64,000 bases of DNA. Origin: Actinomadura meyerae (GTDB lineage Bacteria; Actinomycetota; Actinomycetes; Streptosporangiales; Streptosporangiaceae). Of the stretch, positions 46,122 to 53,670 are shown in pieces. The stretch covers positions 124,001 through 188,000 of the forward strand of contig NZ_FZOR01000008.1 of NCBI RefSeq assembly GCF_900188445.1, read 5' to 3'. Below the pieces are notes generated by a model that was given only the letters and a program-made list of their open reading frames with translations, was not told where the DNA came from and made no database searches. Every line of letters starts with the position of its first letter. Position 1 is the first letter of the stretch. A program made the position numbers and the translations under genes.

Positions 46122-46190
46122 TTGGCGCCTCTGCCGATTGGGCTACCCCGTCCTTACGGCCGGGAGCGGGACTCGAACCCGCACTGGACC
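46122..46190 (-). pseudogene. tRNA-like D-arm and T-arm halves in reversed order
   Basis: Read on the minus strand, a typical T arm GCGGGTTCGAGTCCCGC (46166-46182) with a following acceptor-like TCCCGGC comes first, and a typical D region GTAGCCCAATCGGCAGAGGC lies downstream (about 46126-46146), the reverse of normal tRNA order. Neither has its missing half in range. The two acceptor pieces (GACGGGG and TCCCGGC) could pair at most positions. Most simply these are remnants of two tRNA genes. Confidence 0.4.
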
Positions 46191-46310
46191 CCATCCTCAG
46201 TGGAAGTAACCGTTGCCTGCGCACCGGGCGCGGACACCAGCAGACCATCTCCGCGTGCCCGCGCTCAACCGGATTTCGCCGATCACCCGCCGCCGGGCCG
46301 GCCGGGCGGC

Positions 46311-46359
46311 CTACAGCCAGCCGCTCTTGCGCAGGCGCCGGAACAGCAGCACGCACGCG
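46311..46359. repeat. Left attachment-like repeat (copy of the corA 3' end)
   Basis: 49 bases identical to 50440-50488, which encode the last 15 residues plus stop of CorA on the minus strand. Here the sequence is an orphan with no corA body. It forms the left boundary (attL-like) of the 46.3-50.5 kb islet. Confidence 0.9.
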
Positions 46360-46373
46360 CCGGGCTGACCTCA

Positions 46374-46451
46374 CGAAACGGTTCCCCAGGACTTCCCGGC
46401 CGATCCCGGATAGTTCCCGTGCCCCTGTGCCCTCGATGTGCCCGGCCGGGA
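46374..46451. repeat. Border module, copy B (TTCCC-rich 78-bp repeat)
   Basis: Ungapped match to 15625-15702 (about 62 of 78 identical by eye), same orientation. Begins 14 bp inside the left attachment-like repeat. Contains GTTCCC, CTTCCCGG and GTTCCCG units, the block CCCTCGATGTGCCC and a terminal CCGGGAA; a further CGGGAAC follows. Confidence 0.75.
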
Positions 46452-46475
46452 AACGTTCGGGAACACTGGGGGATC

Positions 46476-47021
46476 GTGGACATCGAGCACCTCGACAACG
46501 ACGCCGCCCGGGACCGGCTCGGGGAGATCGAAGCGTTGTACGCCGAGGTATTTCCGGACTATGACCTCGGCGACTACCGGACCCGCATGGACCGGCTGCT
46601 CTCCTCATCCGGCTTCGAGGCCGTGACGGCGCACCGGGACGGCGCACTGGCCGGATTCGCCTACGGGGCGCCGCTGACCGGCTCGTCGTGGTGGGACGGC
46701 CTCGAACCCGCTCCCCCCGCCGGGTTCACCGCAGAGACCGGGCGGCGCACGTTCGCCGTCATCGACCTCGCCGTACGGTCCTCATATCGCCGCCAAGGAC
46801 TCGCGCGCCGCCTGATGGACGCACTGCTCACCGGACGCCCCGAGGAACGCGCCACGCTCGCCACAGCGCCGCACGAGCACGACGTCCAGGCGATGTACCG
46901 GAGATGGGGGTGGCGGCACGCCGGACGGACCCCCGGCGGCGAGGGCGAGACCGAACCCTGGTTCGACCTCTACGTGATCGCTCTCGGCCCGGAGGACCCC
47001 GCGGCGAGCAACTCCCGGTAG
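46476..47021 (+). CDS. GNAT-family N-acetyltransferase
   Basis: A 181-residue acetyltransferase. The acetyl-CoA-binding motif A reads VIDLAVRSSYRRQGLARRLMDALL (shown in the middle of the protein), followed by the beta-5 region and a YRRWGWRHAGRTP end. Acceptor substrate is unknown. GTG at 46476 lies 4-9 bases after GGGGG, directly after border module B, which may therefore include its promoter. Its 3' end overlaps the convergent XRE gene by 52 bp, an unusually long antisense overlap. First gene of the islet. Confidence 0.82.
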   Translation: MDIEHLDNDAARDRLGEIEALYAEVFPDYDLGDYRTRMDRLLSSSGFEAVTAHRDGALAGFAYGAPLTGSSWWDGLEPAPPAGFTAETGRRTFAVIDLAVRSSYRRQGLARRLMDALLTGRPEERATLATAPHEHDVQAMYRRWGWRHAGRTPGGEGETEPWFDLYVIALGPEDPAASNSR

Positions 47022-48304
47022 GCGGCGACGACGGGCTCGGCACGCTGGCGGGGCGGGACCGCGTCGGCGACCGTGCGGGCCAGGCTCGTCACCATCACCG
47101 TCCGATGCTCGGCGGGCTGGGCCTCGTAGACGGCGTGTGCGTGCCGCACACCCTCGGTCGTGTCGCCGGCGCGCACATGCCCGGCGGCGCGCAGCAGGCC
47201 GAGCTGGGCGCGGACCCGGGGATCGTCGGCGGGTAGGACCTCCACCCCTCGGGCGACGGCGGCGTCGAGCCGACCGCGGTCGCCGGTGTGCGCGTGCACC
47301 CACGCCTCGGTGTAGCGCAGCCGGTCCTCCGCCCAGCCGTCAACCGACCGCACCTCCCCGGTCACCGAGGCCGGGAGCCGCCGGAAGATCTCACCGCACG
47401 CCTGCAACTCGACCGTGGCCGCGTCGTGCGCCCCCTCCAGCGCGAGCAGCTGCGCGCGGACGGTGCGGACGTGCAACAACCCGCGGGACGCCGCACCGGA
47501 CGGGCTTCCGGAACCGGCGCCGGCCGCCTGGTCGGCCTTGCGCAGCAGGACCGCTGGGGGCCGGCCCTCGTACAGGCCGTGCACGAGCTGCTCGCCGCGG
47601 ATCCACAAGGCCAGGTCGAGGTCGCGGGAGGCGTCGGCGGCGTGCTGCGCGGTGATCCACCATTCGCGCGCCAGGCGGGGCTGCTGAAGGTTGCACAGCG
47701 TCTTGGCCATGAGCGCGGCCAGCCCGCCGGTCACCCGGCACCATGACGGGCGCAGCTCCCCGGAGTGGCGGCCGGTGATCCGCTGGACTGTCACCAGGTC
47801 CGCGGCCAGATCGCGCAACAGCATGTGCGGGGGGACAAGCAGGTAGGTGTAGCCGTACTCGGCGACCGTCTCCTCCCAATCGTCGAGGTGGGACGACTCG
47901 TCCCGGCCGATCGCACGGTCGACTCCGTCGCGGATGTGCTCGATGGCCTCGACGGCTGGGGACGATGCGGCTCCGAGTGCGGCCAGGGCCTGCAGGAGGC
48001 GGCGTCGCTGCATATCGTCGTCCTCGTCCAGATCCCCGGCATGTGCCCTTCTGGAATCAACGCTACCGGCGTGACCAGGGACTTCTGCTGTTGTCCGGAC
48101 CAGGGCCACCAGGCGGCCATCGCCGCCGAGGATCTCGTCCAGGCACGCCGCCGTCTCCTGTGAGGGGCGCTTGCGGCCGTGGCAGAGCTTGGAGATGTGC
48201 CCGGGATCGCAGGGCACCTGTCTGGCCAGGGCTCGGACGCCCATTCCGCGCTCGGTCATGAGCTGGCGGAGTAACTCGCCGAACGTCGTCGTGCTGGGGG
48301 GCAT
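46970..48304 (-). CDS. XRE-family helix-turn-helix regulator with TPR-like C-terminus
   Basis: A 444-residue regulator: HTH at about residues 8-62 (FGELLRQLMTERGMGVRALA, CDPGHISKLCHGRKRP) followed by an all-helical region resembling TPR-type sensor domains of actinomycete XRE proteins (repeated AREWWITAQHAADASRDLDL, RAQLLALEGAHDAA units). Such proteins often act with a small DUF397 partner, but none is encoded next door. ATG at 48304 begins the HTH domain; an in-frame TTG 63 bp upstream is less likely. Divergent from the cargo genes at 48500-50410, which it may control. Confidence 0.85.
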   Translation of the reverse strand: MPPSTTTFGELLRQLMTERGMGVRALARQVPCDPGHISKLCHGRKRPSQETAACLDEILGGDGRLVALVRTTAEVPGHAGSVDSRRAHAGDLDEDDDMQRRRLLQALAALGAASSPAVEAIEHIRDGVDRAIGRDESSHLDDWEETVAEYGYTYLLVPPHMLLRDLAADLVTVQRITGRHSGELRPSWCRVTGGLAALMAKTLCNLQQPRLAREWWITAQHAADASRDLDLALWIRGEQLVHGLYEGRPPAVLLRKADQAAGAGSGSPSGAASRGLLHVRTVRAQLLALEGAHDAATVELQACGEIFRRLPASVTGEVRSVDGWAEDRLRYTEAWVHAHTGDRGRLDAAVARGVEVLPADDPRVRAQLGLLRAAGHVRAGDTTEGVRHAHAVYEAQPAEHRTVMVTSLARTVADAVPPRQRAEPVVAAYRELLAAGSSGPRAIT

Positions 48305-48499
48305 CGCTTCCCACCGTTTCGCCCCGGTGTGGACCGCTAGAGGGTGTTGGCCAGGCCGGGTGGCCAACGGACAACGCCTTCCACGCTAGCGCCCGCTGCG
48401 GTCAGGTGGGGGCGTAAGCGTGTCGCAGGACACAAGAACGGCCCTGGCCGGCGGGCGAACGCCGGTGGTCCCGGGGCCTGACCGGAAGCGAGTCCGGCT

Positions 48500-48793
48500 A
48501 TGAGAACGCTACAAGACACGGTGGTCGACATGGCACCGATCAGCGGCCCGCTGCCCATCCCAAGGGGATCGTGCACTGGCCCGGTGAGCGCGGCCGTGAA
48601 GGTCGGCGAATACGACCTCACCGACTACGGCGGCCTCTGGTTTCTGACCAGGGACGGCCGCCTCATCTCCACGCTCATCGACATGAGCGGCGGGACGTGG
48701 CGGGCCCGGACGCCCGAGGGGCGCGCCCGGACCATCGAGGTCCCCGCAGGCGTCGAGCACCCGCCCCGGTACGTCGCCGAGCAGAGCACCTAG
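48500..48793 (+). CDS. Small hypothetical protein of the islet
   Basis: A 97-residue ORF with no domain I recognise. The central part VKVGEYDLTDYGGLWFLTRD, then GRLISTLIDMSGGTWRARTP, looks like a small beta-rich domain. Start may be the ATG at 48500 or the one at 48530; neither has a strong ribosome-binding site. It lies between the divergent XRE regulator and the VDxxWH gene and probably opens the rightward cargo transcript. Confidence 0.5.
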   Translation: MRTLQDTVVDMAPISGPLPIPRGSCTGPVSAAVKVGEYDLTDYGGLWFLTRDGRLISTLIDMSGGTWRARTPEGRARTIEVPAGVEHPPRYVAEQST

Positions 48794-48927
48794 ACCGGGG
48801 CGGCGCCGCCGGTAGAGGACCGCCCCAAGACTCCCGCCCGCGCCGCCCCCTCCAGACACCGCCGCCCGGGCCGAAGGCGCGCACCCGGGCAACGGGTTCC
48901 ATCACGCGGCGCGCTGTGGAGGACAAC

Positions 48928-49464
48928 ATGACCATCACCTTGGAGCGGGCGGCCACGGCTGCCACGGACCCGCGCGAGCTGATCCCCGCCTGGGCATTCG
49001 ACTTGCTCGCGGACGACTTCCGCAAGAAGCACCACACCTCGCACGCCTACACCGACCGCGTGGTCGGGCAGATGCTGGTCTTCCTGAAGGCCGCCGGGCA
49101 GATCCGGCGGGAGGCTCGCCGTGACCCCAGCGCGTACGTCAGGATCGTCCCCACCAGGCCGGTCGATGAGGCGTGGCACGAGGCGCTCCAGCGTACCGAG
49201 GTGTACCTTCCGATGAGTCTGGCGTTCGCGGACTCGATGATCCACCACCGGCCCGTGATGGACGACGACATCCGCTCCGGCGCCGCCCTGGCCCGCACCA
49301 TCCCGTACCTGAAGGCCACCGGCCTGTACGTCGACTCCGAGTTCTGGGACGACGAGTCCGGGTCCTCCTGCTGCCCGCCGGAGTGCAACGACATGGGCGG
49401 CAAGGCCGCGATGGGCAGCTGGGACGGGCTGGTGCCGGACGGGCCGCTCACCCTCCAGTTCTGA
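48928..49464 (+). CDS. VDxxWH-motif (glycine-rich-domain-protein-like) hypothetical
   Basis: A 178-residue soluble protein. The segment RPVDEAWHEALQRTEVY resembles the conserved VDxxWHxxLxxTxxY motif of plant and bacterial glycine-rich-domain (DUF1399-like) proteins, for which no biochemical role is settled. Upstream is a helical part (AWAFDLLADDFRKKHHTSHA) and the C-terminus has a Cys cluster SSCCPPECND. ATG at 48928 follows GGAGG at ideal distance. The kinase gene follows 11 bp later, so they form one unit. Confidence 0.6.
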   Translation: MTITLERAATAATDPRELIPAWAFDLLADDFRKKHHTSHAYTDRVVGQMLVFLKAAGQIRREARRDPSAYVRIVPTRPVDEAWHEALQRTEVYLPMSLAFADSMIHHRPVMDDDIRSGAALARTIPYLKATGLYVDSEFWDDESGSSCCPPECNDMGGKAAMGSWDGLVPDGPLTLQF

Positions 49465-49475
49465 CAAGGGGACTC

Positions 49476-50282
49476 ATGCGTAGCGAATGGACCGACCTGC
49501 CGCCCGAGGTGCTCGGTGCGATCAAGGCGCACACCGGCCCGATCCGCGAGGTGGAGCCCGCGCCGGCGGGTAATCACGCCGATATCGCCTCCAGCGTGCA
49601 CGCCGCGGGCGGGCGGCTGTTCGTCAAGGCCGCCCGCAAGGTCTTTCCGGACAAGGACGGCGCGGAGGTCCGGTCGCTGCGCAATGAGGCCCGGATCAAC
49701 CCGCACGTGACCGAGTTCGCTCCCCGGCTCCACTGGATGGTGGACGCCGAGGGGTGGGTCGTCCTCGGGTTCGAGCACGTGGACGGCCGGCACGCCGACT
49801 TCGCGCCAGGGTCGCCCGACCTGGAGGTCCTCGCCAAGACGGTGACCGCGCTGCAGGCCACTCCGTGCCCCGACGTCGTGCGGATGAGGGTCGAGCGTCG
49901 CTGGGAGACGGTCACCGAGGACGTCTCGCCGATGGCCGGGACGGCACTGCTGCACACCGACGTCAACGCTGAGAACCTGCTCATCACCCGCGATGGCCGG
50001 GCGGTCCTCGTCGACTGGGCGTTCGCCTCACGTGGTGCCTCGTGGGTCGAGTTGGGTCTGCTACTGCCGTGGCTGCTCAAGGCAGGGCATACCCCGGCGG
50101 AGGCGGCGGACTGGGTGGCGGGCTTCCCGTCCTGGAGTGAAGCCGACCCGGCCGATATCGACCTGTTCTCGGCCGTGTTCGCCGAGCGGTGGCGTCGCCA
50201 CGCCGAGCGCAACCCGGCCGAGTGGGTCCTGCTGCACGCGGACCTCACCCGCCGGTGGGCGGAGTTCCGCGCAGGAGGGTGA
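49476..50282 (+). CDS. Aminoglycoside-phosphotransferase-family (APH/ChoK) kinase
   Basis: A 268-residue small-molecule kinase of the APH fold. A nucleotide-binding Lys is in GGRLFVKAARK; the catalytic Brenner-type loop reads LLHTDVNAENLLI and the metal Asp lies in AVLVDWAFA. The family includes antibiotic, homoserine and choline kinases, so the substrate cannot be told; resistance or modification of a metabolite is possible. ATG at 49476 follows AAGGGG. Downstream ATG of the 42-residue peptide overlaps its stop. Third gene of the rightward cargo. Confidence 0.8.
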   Translation: MRSEWTDLPPEVLGAIKAHTGPIREVEPAPAGNHADIASSVHAAGGRLFVKAARKVFPDKDGAEVRSLRNEARINPHVTEFAPRLHWMVDAEGWVVLGFEHVDGRHADFAPGSPDLEVLAKTVTALQATPCPDVVRMRVERRWETVTEDVSPMAGTALLHTDVNAENLLITRDGRAVLVDWAFASRGASWVELGLLLPWLLKAGHTPAEAADWVAGFPSWSEADPADIDLFSAVFAERWRRHAERNPAEWVLLHADLTRRWAEFRAGG

Positions 50283-50410
50283 TGAGTCCACCTTTTGAGT
50301 CTGGTCTTCGCCCCGACGTTGCCGACCGCGGACGTCGCGCGGTGGACGACTTCATGGAGGCGGCCGCCCGCCCGAGTGCCCCGAAGGTGCCCTCGGAGGC
50401 GGAGGCGTGA
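50282..50410 (+). CDS. 42-residue peptide coupled to the kinase gene
   Basis: A small ORF whose ATG overlaps the kinase TGA (TGATG) and is preceded by GGAGG, so translation is strongly coupled. The peptide starts MSPPFESGLRPDVADRG and ends KVPSEAEA; it is hydrophilic and probably helical in the middle (RRAVDDFMEAAARP). It is the last gene before the right end of the islet. I recognise no family; a partner or regulator of the kinase is possible. Overlooked easily because it is short. Confidence 0.6.
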   Translation: MSPPFESGLRPDVADRGRRAVDDFMEAAARPSAPKVPSEAEA

Positions 50411-50439
50411 TCGCCCGCGGCCGTTCCCGGGCGGGCCGG

Positions 50440-50488
50440 CTACAGCCAGCCGCTCTTGCGCAGGCGCCGGAACAGCAGCACGCACGCG
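50440..50488. repeat. Right attachment-like repeat (3' end of corA)
   Basis: 49 bases identical to 46311-46359. Starts at the corA stop codon (CTA on the plus strand, 50440-50442). A 15-mer CGGCCGTTCCCGGGC, also part of border module A, lies just inside at 50418-50432. Confidence 0.9.
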
Positions 50489-51420
50489 ACCGCCATGATC
50501 GCGATGACCAGCGGGTATCCGAAGGTCCAGTGCAGTTCGGGCATGTGGTCGAAGTTCATCCCGTAGATCCCGGCGATCGCGGTCGGCACCGCGATGATCG
50601 CCGCCCACGCGGAGATCTTGCGCATGTCCTCGTTCTGCTGCTTGCCGAGCAGCGCCAGATGGGCGTTCAGCACGCTGTTGAGCAGCTCGTTGTGCGCGTC
50701 GACCTGCCCGTCCACCCGCAGCAGGTGGTCCAGGACGTCGCGGAAGTACTCGCGGGTCGAGGCGCACTCGGAGACGCGGCCCTTGACGATCTCCTGCATC
50801 ACCGGGACGAGCGGGTCCTCGGCGCCGCGGAACTCCAGCACCTCCCGCTTGAGGGAGTAGATGTCGGCGGTGACGTCGCGGGCGCCGGGGTCGAACACGG
50901 CCCGCTCCAGCCCGATGATGTCGACCTCCACCTCGTGGGCCACGAGCCCGTACCGGTCGACGACCTCGTCGCACACCGCGTACAGGACGGCCGCCGCGCC
51001 GTGGGCGATCAGCTCCGGGTCCTCCTCCAGCCGCTTGCGGACGGGCCCGAGCGGGTTCCCGGCGCCGTGCCGGACGGTGACGACGAAGTCGCGGCCGAGG
51101 AAGACCATGATCTCGCCGACCTCGATGTCGGAGGTCTCGTCGAGGTAGGACAGCGTCTTCAGCACCACGAACAGGGTGTCGCCGTAGCGCTCGAGCTTGG
51201 GCCGCTGGTGCGCCGACACCGCGTCCTCGGCGGCCAGCGGGTGCAGGTCCAGCTCGTCGCGGACCAGCTCGAACTCCTCCTCGTCGGGTTCGAACAGGCC
51301 GATCCACAGGAAGCACTCGCCGTCCTCGCGGGCGAGGTCGAACGCGTCGCTGATGTCGCCCTCGATGTCCCGGCGCCCGCCGGCCGTGTAGATGGCCTTG
51401 TCCACGATCACGCCACGCAT
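50440..51420 (-). CDS. corA: CorA-type magnesium/cobalt transporter
   Basis: A 326-residue CorA: a cytoplasmic alpha/beta funnel with long helices, then two C-terminal membrane helices (about 265-285 and 298-317) separated by the ion-selectivity motif Y-G-M-N-F and PELHWTFGYP loop, ending in basic RRLRKSGWL. It forms pentameric Mg2+/Co2+ channels. ATG at 51420 begins the conserved part; its ribosome-binding site is weak. Its 3' end serves as the apparent insertion site of the islet downstream yet encodes an unaltered C-terminus. Confidence 0.93.
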   Translation of the reverse strand: MRGVIVDKAIYTAGGRRDIEGDISDAFDLAREDGECFLWIGLFEPDEEEFELVRDELDLHPLAAEDAVSAHQRPKLERYGDTLFVVLKTLSYLDETSDIEVGEIMVFLGRDFVVTVRHGAGNPLGPVRKRLEEDPELIAHGAAAVLYAVCDEVVDRYGLVAHEVEVDIIGLERAVFDPGARDVTADIYSLKREVLEFRGAEDPLVPVMQEIVKGRVSECASTREYFRDVLDHLLRVDGQVDAHNELLNSVLNAHLALLGKQQNEDMRKISAWAAIIAVPTAIAGIYGMNFDHMPELHWTFGYPLVIAIMAVACVLLFRRLRKSGWL

Positions 51421-51478
51421 TCTCGCGCATCCGCGCCGCATGCCGGTCGAATGCCGCGCATCTTCTAGAGTGGCCGCT

Positions 51479-52192
51479 GTGACGACCCTTCTCCTGGTAC
51501 GGCATGGCCTGACCGCGATGACCGGTCCGGTGCTCGCCGGCTGGACGCCCGGGGTGGGCCTCGACGAGCGCGGCCGCGCCCAGGCCGCCGCGCTGGCCGC
51601 CCGGCTCGCGTCCCTCCCGATCGCCGCCGTCGTGTCCAGCCCGCTGCAGCGGTGCGCCGAGACGGCGCGGGCGCTGGCCGCCGGGCACGCCCCGCCCATC
51701 GAGAAGGTCGAGACCGACGACCGGTTCGGCGAGGTCCGCTACGGCGACTGGACGGGCCGCCCCCTCAAGGAGCTCGCCGAGGAGCCGCTGTGGCGGGTCG
51801 TGCAGGCCCACCCGAGCGCCGCCCGGTTCCCCGGCGAGGACGGCGAGTCCCTGGCCGCCGCGCAGCACCGCGCCGTCACCGCCGTCCGCGACTGGAACGA
51901 GCGCGTCGCCGCCGAGCACGGTCCCGGCGCCCTGTACGCGGTGTGCAGCCACGGCGACATCATCAAGGCGGTCGTCGCCGACGCGCTCGGCCTGCACCTG
52001 GACCAGTTCCAGCGCATCCAGGCCGACCCGGCGTCCCTCACCGTGATCCGCTACACCGAGACGCGCCCGTTCGTCGTCCGGGTCAACGACACCGGCGGCG
52101 ACGTCGCCGCGCTGGTTCCGGAACCGGCGGCGGAAGGTTCCGGGAAAGACGGACTCGGGCCGGGGGACGCACCCGTCGGCGGCGGCGCGTAG
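51479..52192 (+). CDS. Histidine phosphatase (MSMEG_4193-type phosphoglycerate-mutase-like)
   Basis: A 237-residue histidine phosphatase: the catalytic LLLVRHGLTAMTGPVLAGW start, SSPLQRCAETARAL, DDRFGEVRYGDWTG and the second His in AVCSHGDIIKAVVADALG. The subfamily defined in mycobacteria (MSMEG_4193) is regularly next to DUF3090 and SCO1664-like genes, as here. Substrate is not known. GTG at 51479; divergent from corA and 10 bp before the DUF3090 gene. Confidence 0.88.
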   Translation: MTTLLLVRHGLTAMTGPVLAGWTPGVGLDERGRAQAAALAARLASLPIAAVVSSPLQRCAETARALAAGHAPPIEKVETDDRFGEVRYGDWTGRPLKELAEEPLWRVVQAHPSAARFPGEDGESLAAAQHRAVTAVRDWNERVAAEHGPGALYAVCSHGDIIKAVVADALGLHLDQFQRIQADPASLTVIRYTETRPFVVRVNDTGGDVAALVPEPAAEGSGKDGLGPGDAPVGGGA

Positions 52193-52202
52193 GGTCGGTG
52201 TC

Positions 52203-52751
52203 ATGCCCGTCATCTCCTACGACCCTCCGGAGCGCTTCGTCGCCGGCGCCGTCGGGCGCCCCGGCGACCGCGCCTTCTACCTGCAGGCCCGCTCCGGCCG
52301 CCGGGTCACCAGCGTCGGGCTGGAGAAGTTCCAGGTGACGCTGCTGGCCGAGCGCCTGGAGGAGCTGCTGGACGAGGTGCTGCGGCGCAGCGGCGGCGAC
52401 GCGCCGGTGCCGGCCGTCACCCCGGCCGAGCTCCGCGACGACGGCCCCCTCGACCAGCCGGTGGAGGAGGAGTTCCGGGTCGGCACGATGGCCCTCGCCT
52501 GGGACCCCGAGGACGAGCAGGTCGTGATCGAGGCGCAGGAGGTCACCGAGTCCGAGGAGGAGCCCGAGGTCGGCGAGGACGACCCGGCGATCGCGGTGCT
52601 GCGGGTGCGGATCAGCGCCGCGCAGGCCCGCGCGTTCGCCGAGCGCGCGCTGCAGGTCGTCGCCGCCGGGCGGCCCCCGTGCCCGCTGTGCGGCCTGCCG
52701 CTGGACGGCGAGGGCCACGTGTGCCCGCGCCAGAACGGCTACATGGGCTGA
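52203..52751 (+). CDS. DUF3090 domain protein
   Basis: A 182-residue conserved actinobacterial protein (DUF3090/TIGR03847): IYDP-like ISYDPPERFVAGAVGRPGDRAF start, the GLEKFQVTLLAERLEELLDEVLRR helix (core part) and a C-terminal zinc-ribbon-like end with CPLCGLPLDGEGHVCPRQNGY. It usually sits between the phosphatase and the SCO1664-like gene, an arrangement conserved across actinobacteria, pointing to a common but unknown process. ATG at 52203. Confidence 0.9.
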   Translation: MPVISYDPPERFVAGAVGRPGDRAFYLQARSGRRVTSVGLEKFQVTLLAERLEELLDEVLRRSGGDAPVPAVTPAELRDDGPLDQPVEEEFRVGTMALAWDPEDEQVVIEAQEVTESEEEPEVGEDDPAIAVLRVRISAAQARAFAERALQVVAAGRPPCPLCGLPLDGEGHVCPRQNGYMG

Positions 52752-52805
52752 GATGGGCCCCTCATCGTGCTGGATCATGGACGACGCGGCCGGGAGAATG
52801 AACGC

Positions 52806-53606
52806 ATGACGCAGTCCTCCCGGGACCGGGCGCCCGCCGGCCGCGCCGAGCGCGGCGCCGGCGGGGACGTGCCCGCGCGCCCGGTCTCCCCGCGCGACAC
52901 CGGCGCCGCCGAGCGGCTGCTGTCGGCCGGGCGCCTCGGCGTGGAGGGCCGCCTCGTCCAGGCGTCCAACGCCACCCTGTACTGCTCCATCGAGGACGGC
53001 GGCACCGCGGCCAACTGCGTCTACAAGCCCGTCGCGGGGGAGCGCCCGCTGTGGGACTTCCCCGACGGCACCCTCGCCGAGCGGGAGGTCGCCGCCTACG
53101 AGGTGTCCAAGGTCATGGGGTGGGGCACCGTGCCGCCGACCGTGCACCGCGACGGCCCCTACGGCCCCGGCATGGTGCAGCTGTGGGTCGAGCCCGACCC
53201 CGACGTCGACCTGGTCGCGCTGTCGCGCTCCGACGACGAGGCGATCCGCCGCATGGCGGTGTTCGACGCCGTCGTCAACAACGCCGACCGCAAGATCGGG
53301 CACCTGCTGCCGCCGGGCGACGGCCACGTCTACGGCTGCGACCACGGCGTGTGCTTCTCCACCGAGTACAAGCTCCGCACCGTGCTGTGGCAGTGGCGCG
53401 GCAAGCCGCTGACCCCCGAGGCGCTGGAGGCCCTCGGCCGGGTCGAGGCGGGCCTGCGCGGCGGCGCCCTCGGCGACCGCCTCCGCGAGCTGCTCACCGC
53501 CGAGGAGGTCGACGCCACCCGGCGCCGCGTCGAGCTGATGCTCAAGCACCGCATCCACCCCTACCCGCCCGAGGACTGGCCCGCCATCCCCTGGCCGCCG
53601 CTCTAG
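52806..53606 (+). CDS. SCO1664-type (PI3/4-kinase-like fold) protein
   Basis: A 266-residue protein of the SCO1664 family (TIGR03843), distantly related to phosphatidylinositol 3/4-kinases and HipA-like kinases. Visible motifs: N-C-V-Y-K-P-V-A-G-E-R-P-L-W-D-F-P-D-G-T-L (ATP-binding Lys), VFDAVVNNADRKIGHLL (catalytic loop with Asp and Asn) and YGCDHGVCFS (metal Asp). ATG at 52806 follows GGGAGA. Third gene of the conserved phosphatase-DUF3090-SCO1664 trio. Probably an active kinase of unknown target. Confidence 0.88.
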   Translation: MTQSSRDRAPAGRAERGAGGDVPARPVSPRDTGAAERLLSAGRLGVEGRLVQASNATLYCSIEDGGTAANCVYKPVAGERPLWDFPDGTLAEREVAAYEVSKVMGWGTVPPTVHRDGPYGPGMVQLWVEPDPDVDLVALSRSDDEAIRRMAVFDAVVNNADRKIGHLLPPGDGHVYGCDHGVCFSTEYKLRTVLWQWRGKPLTPEALEALGRVEAGLRGGALGDRLRELLTAEEVDATRRRVELMLKHRIHPYPPEDWPAIPWPPL

Positions 53607-53670
53607 CCTCCGGCCGCCGCTGCGGCCCCCCGCCCGCCGGGCGAAACCGGCGGGATGCTCCAATTGAGGC

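Larger units (their letters stand above)
46311..50488. mobile_element. Integrase-less integrative islet inserted at the corA 3' end
   Basis: A segment of about 4.13 kb bounded by 49-bp exact direct repeats (46311-46359 and 50440-50488). The right copy is the real 3' end of corA, beginning exactly at its stop codon, so insertion left corA intact, as site-specific integrases do. Inside are a GNAT, an XRE regulator, an orphan ORF, a VDxxWH protein, an APH-family kinase and a 42-residue peptide. A 78-bp module shared with another islet lies just inside the left end, and a 15-mer from that module lies just inside the right end. No recombinase, replication or transfer gene is present, so it is non-autonomous or decayed. 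Confidence 0.75.
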
